Shown here one piece after another: positions 20,670-32,249 of a stretch of DNA of 64,000 nucleotides. Source of the stretch: Gloeopeniophorella convolvens (Eukaryota > Basidiomycota > Agaricomycetes > Russulales). The notes below the pieces were generated by a model that was not told where the DNA came from, ran no database searches, and saw nothing but the letters and a program-made list of their open reading frames with translations. Made by a program: the position numbers and the translations under genes. The stretch covers positions 62,001 through 126,000 of the forward strand of contig WTXD01000006.1 of assembly GCA_022496205.1 (NCBI GenBank). The letters run 5' to 3'. Numbering within the stretch: the stretch's first letter is position 1; each line of letters starts with the position of its first letter.

Positions 20670-22212
20670 ATGGCACCTATACTGCTACACTGGCCTATAC
20701 TCTATTACATCTGCGAGACATTCTTCTTCGGTGCGTACCGGTATGGTGTATTGACTTGGAATGGTGCTGAAGCAATATACAGGAATATACACGGCTCTTT
20801 TCACGTTCTCGACGGTATTCCTGCTGTGAGTTCTCGTCTCCTTCCTCCGAGTGAAAGACGTTCGCCCCCTCACACACCCCTCCAGCTCAAAGCAAGCGCG
20901 CACGCGCACACGGAGCCTATTACTCGCTGCGTCCATCACCATGTATGTCGTCTCTGCGATACACTGGGCCATCAGCATATCGCTCCTTGTGAGGGCAGCG
21001 AAGAACGGTTCTGTTGTCGAGATTGACATGACCCCCATCGAGATGCTTGCCAATGCTTACCTACCAGCAATCAGCGTACGTCTTTTCTAGGTGATTCCCC
21101 GCTTGGACGAATGCCAACCAGAGCACAGTATGTTTGAGCGACGCCATTGTCGTCTGGCGAGCATGGGTCTTGTGGGAGCACCGATACAACTTGTTCGTTC
21201 CTCCAATTCTGTTTCTCTTAGGTACCATTGGTGAGTGCCGTCTTATGAAAGCCCTGCCCGTATCCCTTCTGCTTACACGTCTAATTGCCAGCGACCTCCG
21301 CCGCTAGCGCTGCACTTACCTTCAAGGACGCCAGCAACGACGCGTGGCAGGCTGAGCTTGGCATCGTTGACCGATTTGCCTACCCCATCTGTGGTCTTAC
21401 CATCCTGACCAACCTTTGGACAACCGGCTTGATCTGCATTAGGGCATGGTACGCTCCTCTCACTGCTACGAGGTGCTCTCCGATCACCGATGTGCTGCAC
21501 CTCTCAGGCAGCATAGGCATTTCCTACGATCACTCATGGGAAAGAGCAATTCGAAGACCAGAGCAGAGAAAGTACTCGCGTTTCTAATCGAGTCGGGTTC
21601 CATATACCTCTGCGTTTGGGTGCGTAGAAGGGCTGCCATGGCTATCTCACACAGACTGATGCCCGGTGCGCCCAGGTAGCATATCTCAGTGTGGTTCCCA
21701 CGTCCTCAGGCGGGCGGCATTTAGTCGCCGCCGCCCTCACCCATGTTATCGTAAGCTCTCTGACCTTTGATCGACCATAAATATGAGAGGCCAACACCTG
21801 CTGCCAGGGCATATACCCGACCGCCATCGTCGTCGTGGTCACCATGCGACTCAGCACCGCCGATATACTGTCACAGCCTGGCCGCTCTGAGCCACTCGTG
21901 CCGCCCACGCCTATCGCGTTCATGTCGCGGTCTCTGCAGCCAGAGTCATTCGATGGCAGTGCCTCTGGCACCTCCGACATTGCATCATCTCATGGAAGTG
22001 TACCATCGCCAGCACATGCACCAACGTTCATCGTCGAATGCAAGGTCAGCCTTCACATTGACCATAGAATATGCCATGAGCCTGACCTTGTCCCTAGATA
22101 TCAGCTGAGCGAATGGTCGTGTAGGATCAACCGAACATCAGGGAAGAATCAGGGAATACATGAGGTGATAAATGTGCCAGGTCAAGAGGATGTAGCGTCG
22201 CTAGTGTCGTAA
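20670..22212 (+). pseudogene. Seven-helix membrane protein, tandem copy C (one frameshift)
   Basis: All eight exons and splice sites of copy B can be found: MAPILLHWPILYYICETFFF, then SITMYVVSAIHWAIS, LGTIATSAASAALTF, LTILTNLWTTGLICIRAW, LAFLIESGSIYLCVW and GIYPTAIVVVVTMRLS. At the start of exon 4 the paralogs read TATGTCCTGAGC (YVLS), but here the sequence is TATGTTTGAGC (21129-21139), one base short, which creates an immediate stop. The original stop codon is also lost, so the last exon runs on to 22212. It could be a recent null allele or a sequencing error; I favour a pseudogene because two lesions coexist. Confidence 0.8.
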
Positions 22213-23083
22213 TCGTCAATCACCCTCCCCTTCAACATAGAGCCACTGGCGACGGCGACGGTGTAAGCATTTCATCACCCCCTTCTGTGCCATCGCTCTT
22301 TTCGATAATTTACACGTTCTTGAGAGATTCCCTAGGGCCGTTTTAGCGATAGTCAAGGAGATAGAAATGCCATTTAATTGTCGAAATGATCCACCCTTGG
22401 GTCCACCAATCCCTAGCCATTGAACTACGTTGTCGAGTCAGCTCGTCTCTGACAGCCAACGCCAACATTCTACTTACCCTCTTGAGTCACTGCGCTGGAT
22501 TCCTTTATGTTTGCATGCATGAGTCTTTGATCCCTGAGAGCTTTGGATTCGAAGCAGCAAGTTGCAACTTGTCTGGAATTAATATGCAGGTTGACCCCCT
22601 TCTAGTGGAAATGTTTAGAAAGAATACCCGGAGCTTGCAACAAGTAGTCCGGCTTGTGCAGCCCCCGGATCTTCGGACGTTTGTAGCCAAAACAGGACTC
22701 AAAGCCGCCAGATCCTGTCGACAGGCATTTACTCATGTTACAAGTACGACCACGGTCGCCGCGCCAACATGTCTGCATGTACGTGGTTTCATCCTCGATC
22801 TCCACAGTCGACGCCGGCCACCTTCATTCTAGGTTCCCGGTTGCCTGTCTGAGGGACTGCATTGCCGCATCTTCATTGGTTACACTCCGCGTTGGACAGG
22901 TGCAAGACCATGGCATGCATGTTGCCATTGCTGTGCAGGGCTACCTCCTAACCATCGCGCTCTCATAAAGTGTGCCACCAGCTCGTTGGGGCCCCCAGTC
23001 GACTGAAGCCGTCTCCCACCTGCGGCCTTCGTCTATCTCTACTCTCTCTTCCTCGCTGGCGGTGCTGTCTGTTTCCCAGAGAG
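22213..23083. promoter_or_regulatory. Upstream region of membrane gene D
   Basis: Starts with the shared 3' flank of copy C and passes directly into the shared upstream block (GTCAGCTCGTCTC at about 22437). The CDC37 part of the unit is absent here. TATA-like TCTCATAAAG at 22961-22970. Confidence 0.55.
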
Positions 23084-24468
23084 ATGGCTCCCACGCCGGT
23101 ACTCTGGCTTATACTCTCTGACATCTGCGAGACATTCTTCTTCGGTGCGTACTGCTATGATGGATCGACATGTCCCTCTGGCGCTGAAATAATGTACAGG
23201 AATATATACGGCTCTTTTCGTGGTCTCGACCGTACTCTTGCTGTGAGCTCTCGTCTCCTTGCTCTGAGTGAAGAAGGTTCGCCTTCTTACACATCTTTAA
23301 AGCTCGAAACAAGAGCAGACGCGTACGCGGAACCTGGTGGCTGCTGCGTCCGTTACCATGTATGTTGTCTCTGCGACACATTGGGCCATCAACATAGCGC
23401 TTCTTGCGAGGGCAGTGAGGAATAACTCTGTCGTCGAGATTAGCGTGACCCCCATCGAGATGATTGTTACTGGTTACGTACCTTCAATTAGCGTATGTAC
23501 TTTCCAGGTGACCTTCCGCTCGGACGAATGCTAACCGGAGCACAGTGTGTCCTGGGCGATGCCATTGTCGTCTGGCGAGCATGGGTCTTGTGGGAACGAC
23601 GATCCGACTTATTCATCCCTCCAATCCTGTTTCTCATAGGTGTCATTGGTGAGTCTTGTCTGTTGACGAGAGTCCTGCCTCGATCTGTTATGCAACTACC
23701 AGCGACCACTGTAACCAGCTCGGCGCTCGTTTTCAAGAGCAAGAGCATCAGCAGAGGCACGTGGCAGGAGGATAACATCATGAACTGGCTTGGGTGGCTC
23801 ATCTGTGGTTTCACCGTCCTGACCAATCTCTGGGCAACCGGCTTGATCTGCGTCAGAGCATGGTGCGCGCCCTTAAAGTCGCCAACCCGCATGAGGTGGC
23901 CCACGCTCACCAATATGCTGCACCTCTCAGGCAGCACAGGCGTTTCCTACGATCGCTCATGGGAAAGAGCACCCCGAGAACCAGAGCAGAGAAAGCACTT
24001 GCGTTTCTGATCGAATCAGGTGTCATATACCTCTGCATTTGGGTGCGTCGAACAGCAGGCATGGCTATCCTACACGTTGACTTCGGACACCGGGTACGCG
24101 CAGGTAGTATATATCGTTGTGAGCCTCGCGTCCCCAGGCGGGGAGTTTGTATTAAGTCCCTTCATAACCCAAATTGTCGTAAGCTCTCCTCTGATCTTTG
24201 ACACACCATACGCGAGGCCAACATTTGTTGATAGGGCATGTATCCGACTGTCATCGTCATCGTGGTCACCATGCGACTTAGCACAGCCGATGTGTTATCA
24301 CAGGCCAGCCGCTCCGAGCAACTCGCGCCGACCACACCTATCGTGCACATGTCGCGGTCTCCGCAGCCAGTATCATTCCACAGCAAAACTCCCGACACCA
24401 ATGGCACCGCATCGTCCCAGGGAGATGTACTGCCGCAAAGAAATGCGACAGCATTCACCATGAAATGA
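23084..24468 (+). CDS. Seven-helix membrane protein, tandem copy D (intact)
   Basis: Eight exons with the same phases as copy B join in frame. Start MAPTPVLWLILSDICETFF; helix 2 NLVAAASVTMYVVSATHWAI; GDAIVVWRAWVLWERRSDL; FLIGVIATTVTSSALVF; GFTVLTNLWATGLICVRAW; LAFLIESGVIYLCIW; MYPTVIVIVVTMRLS; stop at 24468. Exon 6 and its surroundings are nearly identical to copy B (17477-17588), suggesting recent duplication or gene conversion between B and D. The tail differs (KTPDTNGTASS). No frame lesion seen. Confidence 0.85.
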
Positions 24469-24862
24469 AAGGTCTGCCTTTACATTGACCATAGAACGTG
24501 CCGCAAGACATCGTACCCGAACATCAGTTGGAGGCGAACGGTCGTGTGGGATCAGCCCAATTTGAGGGGAAACTCAGGGAAAGGCCGAGGTCACATGGCA
24601 TTGCTAGCATCGTTATCGTCAACTACATGTGCTTCGCCTTAATCTAGTCTGGATACGTGTTATTGCCAGTGAACCACTAGCGATGGTGTGAGCGTTGTCA
24701 GCCATTTTTGCGTCGTCCCTTCTCCCGATAGTCTACAAATTCTTTAGCAATTCCTTGGGGCAGTCTGAGCGATAGTCAAGCAAATAAGGGTGCCATTGGC
24801 ACTCAAATATCGCGGAATTAATCCACCCTTAAATCCACCGATCCCTAACTATATGTAGATAC
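24469..24862. other. Intergenic, shared 3' flank
   Basis: Resembles the 3' flanks of copies B and C; no gene seen. Confidence 0.5.
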
Positions 24863-25230
24863 TAAGGGGCGTACTGGATCGGAAACTTCCTATCAGTAAC
24901 AAGTAGCTCGAGGACGCTGAGGCCAGTCCAGTACCAAGAAGATGTAATATAGGATGCAATGCCCACTGCACGTGCGCGGCGGGAGTGTTGACGCCGTAGA
25001 GTCCTTGAACCTTCTGGCAGCCGGCCCCACTAGAGCATGAGCCCTCATGAGCCCTGATCGACGACAGGTTATGATCATGTCCCAGGCACTGTCCGCTCGG
25101 GCTTGTCAGCACGTGTAGACACATGCAGCGCACGCATCACGACCCCTCCCCCGCGTCTGGTGGGCCGACGCGCAGAGGAATGCGCGCGTCGCGGACGCGC
25201 GCGCACGCACCGATGAGAGGGTCGCCGGAG
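24863..25230. repeat. Duplicated flank segment R1b
   Basis: Second copy of R1 (compare 18412-18889). It is followed not by a CDC37 copy but by unrelated sequence, so the truncated CDC37 expected here has been lost or replaced. Confidence 0.65.
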
Positions 25231-26955
25231 TCGTGGCGGGGCGCGCGGGGAACATGTGTGCATTGTCGGAGGACTGCGCGGTACGCGAGGTGCCGCACCG
25301 ACGACGCATCCGTATATAGGAGCCGGGCTTGGGGGTGCACTCCCCGACATTGCTCGTGCAGCGTTGACTCGACGGTATACAACTTCCTAAACAAAATTGA
25401 GCGCATCGCGGCGCGCGAGTATGAGCCGTCGAACCACGGCGTGGCCTGCGCGTGGCTCGGCGGAGCACGGCTTCTGGAACCCCTATCCCTACGGACTGTC
25501 CGCGGATGCCGCGCTTTCGCAGCGCTGATGAACGACGTCGGTGGGATGCGGTCCTCGGTGCGTTCCGCCTCCTGTTTCCTCGGTGCAACCGATGGCCCAG
25601 CTCAAACGCCGCCGCCAACGGGCGCACTGGTATCCGTACTTTGATGCTATGGGTGATCATCCTCACGCCGGTCTCTTCTTTCGACAAGCGGCTGCACGAG
25701 GCCCGCTCCGTGAACACTGCAGACGCTTGAGACGGGAATTTGGGCTTGCATCATAGGAGAGTGAGAGGTATTTCAGTATTTCTCTCCCTGAAGACTGCGA
25801 GGACGTACCACCACTGCAACAGTCAGAGCTAACTCTTGAGGAAGGTATATCCACGGCAAATAACAAGCACCACGTGTTCCATGAGTAGAGCAAGGCAGTG
25901 GATCACAGCTTCACGCGGTCTTCCTCCACATAGAGCCGTAGCAACCTGGGGTTAGAGGAGAGAGCCGGTGGCTGGATGTCGACGAACTTCAAGTCTGACA
26001 TGGTGTTACGTGCTGTGGCTGAACTCCCGACGTGCCCCCATGACTCGACGAGGAAACTGGAGGAAACTGACATTGGCACCTTGCTGGTTCGTCTTGGACT
26101 CGTCTCCGAGTCGCGGTTGGCACCAACTTCCTGAGAGTACACTCTCACCTATTCACCTCCGAGCCGACCCACTCCGACTCACTACACTGCCAGCGGGCGC
26201 AACGCGGTTTCCAAGCGATGTCCGAAATCTTGATAAAATACGCTCAGATCGCATAAAATCATAGTTAGCGGCCAGACGTTGAGGATATCGATGAAACCTA
26301 TGAAATTCGTCAATCGCAACAGCTGAGCTTGAATTCTCATATTGCCCATTTGGATGGCATACCGGCGCCATCACCAGCACAAGAGCTTATCTGATCAGCC
26401 ATGCGAGACTGCGGGTGATCCGTAGCAATAAAAAATATTACACTGTTGAGGATTGAACATAGGATGCACGTACCAAGTATGATGCACTCCAATTACACCA
26501 TTATAGCACAACACACAATCCTCACATTGTACCATAAGTATAGCAGTTTGGGTATAGTTGGGTTCCTTTGGAAGCTATTCTGCATCCTCACCAGCTGGCC
26601 TCGACGCAATAACAGAGCGCGAGGGGGATCGAGGCACGCGGGGGACGTTTCGAGAACAACTGGGTGGGATTACACGCGTGCACAAGCGCGTGAGTCAGAA
26701 TCGCATTGCGCTCGTAAATAATTAGTATGGACTGTCGATACGTCTTGAAAGAGTCTTCGTGTCTACTCTTGGGGCGCTAGGTGATAGGGAAGGGTGTCGC
26801 GGAATGAGGTGGTGAGGAGGCAGCAGACGAGCGGGGGATGGAGCGAGGCGTGCCGGCCGTGGAGCGCGACTCAGTGCAATTCCAACAAAATCCGCTAAGT
26901 GCCAATCATCGTTGCGAAAACGAGATTTTGCATTGCTTGTGATCTGCGATGACGG

Positions 26956-26971
26956 GGAAATCTATGAGAAA
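26956..26971 (+). repeat. 16-bp direct repeat, first copy
   Basis: GGAAATCTATGAGAAA, repeated exactly 130 bases downstream at 27086-27101, immediately before the junction where the array unit E begins. Confidence 0.8.
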
Positions 26972-27085
26972 AAGGTGCTATGATGATCGTGGCATATAAA
27001 AATCATGCTTGGGCCGCTAACGCGTGAACCTCGAGATTGAAATCGTCGAAACCCGACAATTTGTCCGGCTACTCTCGAAGACACC

Positions 27086-27101
27086 GGAAATCTATGAGAA
27101 A
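27086..27101 (+). repeat. 16-bp direct repeat, second copy
   Basis: Same 16 bases as 26956-26971. From about 27125 on, the sequence matches the CDC37-proximal spacer of other units (compare 32860-32940). Confidence 0.8.
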
Positions 27102-27124
27102 TCGCGTTGCGCCCGCTGGCAGTG

Positions 27125-27641
27125 TACTCCGCCGGAACGTTCGATTGCATACGTAAGCCCCCGTCCGCGACATCGCGGCTCCACGGTCCGCGCGCCGCCG
27201 CGACGGCCACTGCGTTCAACAGGTTCAACTAGCTCGTTCTAGTAGTACTACTCACTCATGCTGGTCGAGTCACTGCCTATCGCTGCAAAAGCAACTAACT
27301 CACACTCAGGCCATACATAAATACGATCACGCTGCATCAGCGTCACCAACATACGCGGTTTCATCCTCGGCACAGTCTGCGCCGGCTGCCTTCATTCCAG
27401 CTTTCCAATTGCCCGTCTGAGGGGCTGCAACGCCACATTTTTACTGGATTACCCTCTATATGTCAAGATCACGACATGCGTTGCTGTGCACGGCCATCCC
27501 TACCACCGCGCTCTCATAAAGCGATCCGCCAACACGTTGGGGCGCCTGCTCACACCTAGCCAATTGCCGCCATCTCCCATCTGCCTCGAGCCATTTCTGC
27601 CCTCCCTTCCTTGTCGCTGGCGGTGTCTGCTTCTCGGAGAA
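27125..27641. promoter_or_regulatory. Upstream region of membrane gene E
   Basis: Begins abruptly within the CDC37/membrane-gene spacer (TTCGATTGC..ACGTAAGC and GACGGCCACTGC as at 32865-32940) and continues as the shared upstream block, partly shortened. TATA-like CTCTCATAAA at 27511-27520. Confidence 0.55.
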
Positions 27642-29036
27642 ATGACACTCACGCCATTGTCAAACTGGCCTATAATGTATCATATCTGCGAGACGTTCTT
27701 CTTTGGTGCGTACTGCTATGGTGTATCGACATGATACCCTGGCGCTGAAACAATATATAGGAATATACACAGCTCTTTTCGCGTTCTCGACAGTTTTCGT
27801 GTTGTGAGTTCTTGTCATCGAGCACTCAGTCAAGGAATCTGCCTTCTCACGCACCCTTAAGCTCGAAACAAGTACGCACGCGCACGCGGAGCCTAGTGCT
27901 CGCTGTGTCCGTTGCCATGTATGTCGTCTCTGCGACACATTGGACCATCGGCATAGCGCTTCTTGTGAGGGCGGCGAGGAACGGCTCTGTCGAGATTGTC
28001 ATGACACGCGTCGAGTTGCTTGCTACCGGTTACCTATGTTCAATTAGCGTATGTTCTTCCCAAACGATCTCCCGCTTGGACAAACGCCGACCGAGTCACA
28101 GTATGTCCTGAGCGATGCTATTGTCGTTTGGCGAGCATGGGTTTTGTGGGAACGGCGATACGACTTGTTCATCCCTCCAATTCTGTTTCTCACAGGTACC
28201 ATTGGTGAGTCTCGTCTAGTAACGAAAACCCCGCCTCAATCCGAGTTGCTTACACGTCCAACTACCAGTGACCTCTGTCATCAGTGCGGCGCTTTACTTC
28301 AAGAGCGCCAAGAGTGCTAGCAGCAGCAGGTGGCAGGAGGCGGTTCAGGGCGACACCACTGTTCGCCGGCTTGCGTACACCATCTATGGCCTCATCATCC
28401 TGACCAACCTTTGGGCAACCGGCTTGATCTGCATCAGAGCATGGTGCGCGCCTCCCACTTGCGTGGGATGTCCCCCGCTCACCATCGCGCTGCACCTTTT
28501 AGGCAGCATAGGCGTTTCCTACAGTCCGTCATGGGAAAGAGTACTCCAAGAACCAGAGCGGAGAAAGCACTTGCATTTCTGGTCGAATCAGGTGTCATAT
28601 ACCTCTGCATCTGGGTGCGCCGAATGGTCACCATGGCTATCTCACATCGACTAACACATTGGTACGCGCAGGTAACATATATCGTTATATCCCTCACGTC
28701 TAAAGGTGGACTACTCATATCGGACGGCGCCGTCATCGTCCAGGTTATCGTAAGCTCTCTAATCTTTTGTCAACTATACGAGAGGCCAACATTTGTTACC
28801 AGGGCATATATCCAACCGTCATCGTCGTGGTGGTCACCATGCGACTTAGCACTGCCGATATGCTGCCACACCCCAGCCGCCCTGAGCAGCTCGCGCCGCC
28901 TACACCTATTATGTTCGCGCCGCGGCCTCTGCAGCCAGAGTCATTTCACGACAGCGTTTCCGACACCGATGACATCGCATCGTCTTATGGGGGTGTATCG
29001 TCGCAAGCACATGCAACAGCGTTCATCATCAAATGA
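27642..29036 (+). CDS. Seven-helix membrane protein, tandem copy E (intact)
   Basis: Eight exons in the shared phases. Start MTLTPLSNWPIMYHICETFF; then LVLAVSVAMYVVSATHWTI; YVLSDAIVVWRAWVLW (Ser replaces Gly before the Asp found in copies B, D and G); FLTGTIVTSVISAALYF; a slightly longer loop SAKSASSSRWQEAVQGD; YGLIILTNLWATGLICIRAW; LAFLVESGVIYLCIW; GIYPTVIVVVVTMRLS; stop at 29036. No frame lesion seen. The tail contains a Ser/Asp-rich stretch as in the other copies. Confidence 0.85.
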
Positions 29037-30242
29037 AAGCTCGGCCTTCACACTAACCACAGAACGTGCCGCGAGACCTTGCACCTAGATATCAGCTAGA
29101 AGCGAACGGTCACGTAGGATCAGCCCAAAATCAGAGAAAACTCAGGGAATACCTGAGATAATAAACGTGCTAAGTTAGAGATTATGTAGCGTCACTGGCA
29201 CTTCCCAGGGCCTTTCTTGCGGTGCTGCAATCTCGCGCTTGCCGTGTGGGGAGTTTGTTACATTTCTTTTTTCATCCATTTACGTGCGTCTCGGCATGCA
29301 GAACCCCACGTCCACGATAGCACCTCCAGATGGCCCAACCAATGAGTTTGTCACATTTCTGTGTCGTCTGCTGTTTTGTCATTTGAGGCTCCTCTCTGCT
29401 TGAGTTGATATGTATGGATTCGACATACGTGACCCAAACATAGGCCGTCCACTGCTAGTTGGACTGCATAGTTGAACTATCTACTGTCAGTTCAAAGCGG
29501 CGGACAGCCACTGATGGTTGATGGAACCATGCGACGTAGGTCGCGGTGGCGGTGTCGCGGCAAGCGCCGGGTGATGCTGGCAGGCGACACCGGGTCTACC
29601 GACGGTCACTGCAATATTTAGTACTCTGTCGAGTCAGCTCGTCTCCAAAGCACAGCCAACAACAGACAATGCGAACGTTCTCTCTGAGTCACTGCACTGG
29701 ATTTCCTCTTGACCGAGCCGTCCATGTGTCTTCAACCCCCAGGGCACCAGAAAACGGCTCACAAATTATCTGGAGTATGTAGGCAGTCGAAGCGAAGTTG
29801 AAGTACCAAAGGGGGGGGGGGGGTCGACGCCGCCTTCAAGTCGTAACATTCAGAAGGCCACTCGGAGTTTGCAACGAGTGGTGTTGGCTTGGGAATCCCC
29901 GGGCTCATCGGCCAATTAGAACTAGAGAATCCCTGCAGAAAAGCGTACGCTCAGACCACGGGAACGACCATGCTGCATCGGCATCACCGACATCTCAGCA
30001 TCCCGTTCTATTCTCGGTCTCAACAATTGGCGCTGGCTGCCCTCGTCTCAGTTTTTCGGTTGCCCGTTTGAGGGGCCGCAGCGCCGCATCCTTATCAGAT
30101 GTCGCTGTGCGGGGCCACCTCCATCGTGCTCTCATAAAACAACCCATCAACATGTTGGGGCGTGCGCTCGCACTCGGCCGACTTCCGCTGTCTCCCAGCC
30201 GTTGTCACCTAATTCGCTGCTGGTGGCCCTGGTTCTCGAAGA
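29037..30242. promoter_or_regulatory. Spacer and upstream region of membrane gene F
   Basis: 29037-29200 is the shared 3' flank; 29200-29550 is unique; from about 29550 (GCGGCAAGCGCCGG) it follows the CDC37-side spacer, then the membrane-gene upstream block. TATA-like CTCATAAAAC at 30131-30140. A 13-base G run lies at 29811-29823. No gene seen. Confidence 0.5.
29811..29823 (+). repeat. 13-base poly-G run
   Basis: Homopolymer in the upstream block of copy F; other copies have GGGG or mixed purines here. Length should be treated as uncertain. Confidence 0.7.
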
Positions 30243-32076
30243 ATGGCAGACACATTAGTATACCGGCCTATACTCTCTTACATCTGCGAGACATTCTTCT
30301 TCGGTGCGTAGCGTCATGGCATATCGACATGATCCTCAGGCGCTGAAGCAGTACACAGGGATATACATGGTTCTTTTCGTGTTCTCGACGGTTTTCCTGC
30401 TGTGAGTTCTCACCACCTTGCTCCCAGTGAAAGAAGTTCGCCCCCTCACACACCGCTCAAGGTCGAAACAAGGGGGCACGTGGACGCGGAACCTAGTGCT
30501 TGCTGCGTCTATCATCATGTATATTGCCTCTGCCGCGCATTGGGCCATCAACATCGCGCTCCTTGTGAGGGGAGCGAAAAACGGCACTGTTTGTTGAACA
30601 GGCATAGCGCAGCTACTGTATTGCTCTATACTACAGTATTAACTACTGATTCTCACCAGCTAGAGGCTTGAGAGCGATAGAGCTGTAGTGGCAGGAGACA
30701 CTGGTATTTGCAGTTCCTACAGGTGGCTTTTATATACAGGAGGACCCCTGGGGTCCATAAATGGTAGAGGCGTGACTAATGGTGTCCACAATATCGCAGA
30801 TTTGGCCCTATACAGGCCTGCCTCAATGGATTTCGGCCTCATGACTTGTCACGCGTTTGAGAAACGGCCCGGTGAGTAAGGAACGTGATAACTACGGAAG
30901 TATCGTACGTAACACTACGGAAATCAGATATGATGGAGCCTAGTATCCGGACTATCTACCATCAAAGTTCCAGCTCGCTGGCGCAAGCTGTGTTGCACGC
31001 GCGGCCATCCGAATGTCGGAGAACATCGGACTCGCCTTTGCTCAACACTGTTGGAGGGATCTTCATAACCCCTGTCGAGGAGCTTGCCTACGCCTATCTA
31101 CCCGCAATCAGCGTACGTCCTTTCCAGGTGACCTCTCGCTTGAACAAACGCTGATCAGCGCTTAGTATGTCCTGAGCGACGCCATTGTCGTCTGGCGAGC
31201 ATGGGTCTTGTGGGAACGCCGATATGAATTGTTGATCCCTCCGATTCTGTTTATGTTAGGCACCATTGGTGAGTGTCGTCTTACGAGATCGCCTACATTC
31301 TTTCTGCTTACATGTCCAACTACAAGCGGTCTCTGTGGCCGACGCTAATATTACCTTCAAGAGCCCCACCACCGACACGTGGCAAGAAGTTCAAATCAGC
31401 GACCGGCTTGGGTACTGCATCTGGGGTTTCACCATCCTGACTAACCTCTGGGCAACCGGTTTGATCTGCATCAAGACATGGTGCGTTCCTCTCACTTGAA
31501 CGAGGTATTCACCGCTCATCGATTGGATGTGCTGCACCTTCCAGGCAGCACAGGCGTTTCATACGGTCGCTCATGGGAAAGAGCACCCAGAGAACCAGGG
31601 CAGAGAAAGCACTTGCATTCCTGATCGAATCGAGTTCTATATACCTGTGCATTTGGGTGCGTCGAGCAGTGGCTATGGTTATCCCACGATCGACTGACGT
31701 CCGGGTGCGCGCAGATAACATGGGTCACTGTGAACGTCACGTCTCACCCCAATTCTATAGGCGGGTTGCTCGTATTCTACCCCGTCATTGTCCAGATTAT
31801 CGTGAGCTCTCCTCTGATTCTTGCTTGACCACACGAGAGGTCAACATCTGTCAATAGGGCATATACCCGACCGTCATCGTCGTCGTGGTCACCATGCGAC
31901 TCAGCACTGCCGATGTGCTGTCACGGCACGGCCGCTCCGAGCAGCTCGCACCGCCCGTGTTCGTGTCGCGATCCCTGGAGCCAGCGTCGTCTTACGGCAG
32001 TACCTCCGACACCGATAATACCGCACGCACATATACCAGCATTCATCTTCAAATGAAAGACCAGTCTTCAAATTGA
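30243..32076 (+). pseudogene. Seven-helix membrane protein, tandem copy F (split by solo LTR)
   Basis: Start MADTLVYRPILSYICETFF. Exons 2 and 3 run to AKNGTV, where a 456-bp solo LTR interrupts exon 3. If the LTR and one copy of its 5-bp duplication are ignored, the frame continues through GGIFITPVEELAYAYLPAIS to YVLSDAIVVWRAWVLW, FMLGTIAVSVADANITF, GFTILTNLWATGLICI, LAFLIESSSIYLCIW and GIYPTVIVVVVTMRLS, stopping at 32076. The gene was therefore intact when the element landed, so the disruption is recent relative to the duplication. One residue differs in the normally invariant RAW before exon 6 (KTW). Splicing out the insert is conceivable but not supported. Confidence 0.85.
30592..31047. 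mobile_element. Solo long terminal repeat of an LTR retrotransposon, 456 bp
   Basis: Starts TGTTGAAC and ends GCTCAACA, with the TG...CA termini and short inverted ends (TGTTGA/TCAACA) of LTRs. It is flanked by the exact 5-bp direct repeat CTGTT (30587-30591 and 31048-31052). A TATA-like TTTTATATACAGG lies at about 30728. No internal retroelement coding sequence or second LTR is present, so it arose by LTR-LTR recombination or was reduced to one LTR. Confidence 0.88.
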
Positions 32077-32249
32077 CCGCAGAACGTGCAGCGAGAGCTC
32101 GCACCGAATATCAAGTGGAAGCAAATGGTCGTGTAGTATCAGCCCAACATCACGGAAACTGGGGGGAAACAGGCTACCTTCCGAGCACACCATCCGGCGG
32201 CCTCTACTGATTGCATCTGGTGTCCGCCACTGCCTGAATTGAGGATACG
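32077..32249. other. Shared 3' flank of copy F
   Basis: Short noncoding flank leading into segment R2a; no gene seen. Confidence 0.5.

Larger units (their letters stand above)
25231..27124. other. Unassigned insert between membrane genes D and E
   Basis: About 1.9 kb with no paralogous counterpart elsewhere in the array and no gene I can support. It contains a stretch with complementary ends (GTTGAGGATTG at about 26443 and CAATCCTCACA at about 26516) and a 16-bp direct repeat at 26956-26971 and 27086-27101. These suggest relics of mobile DNA. Confidence 0.45.
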
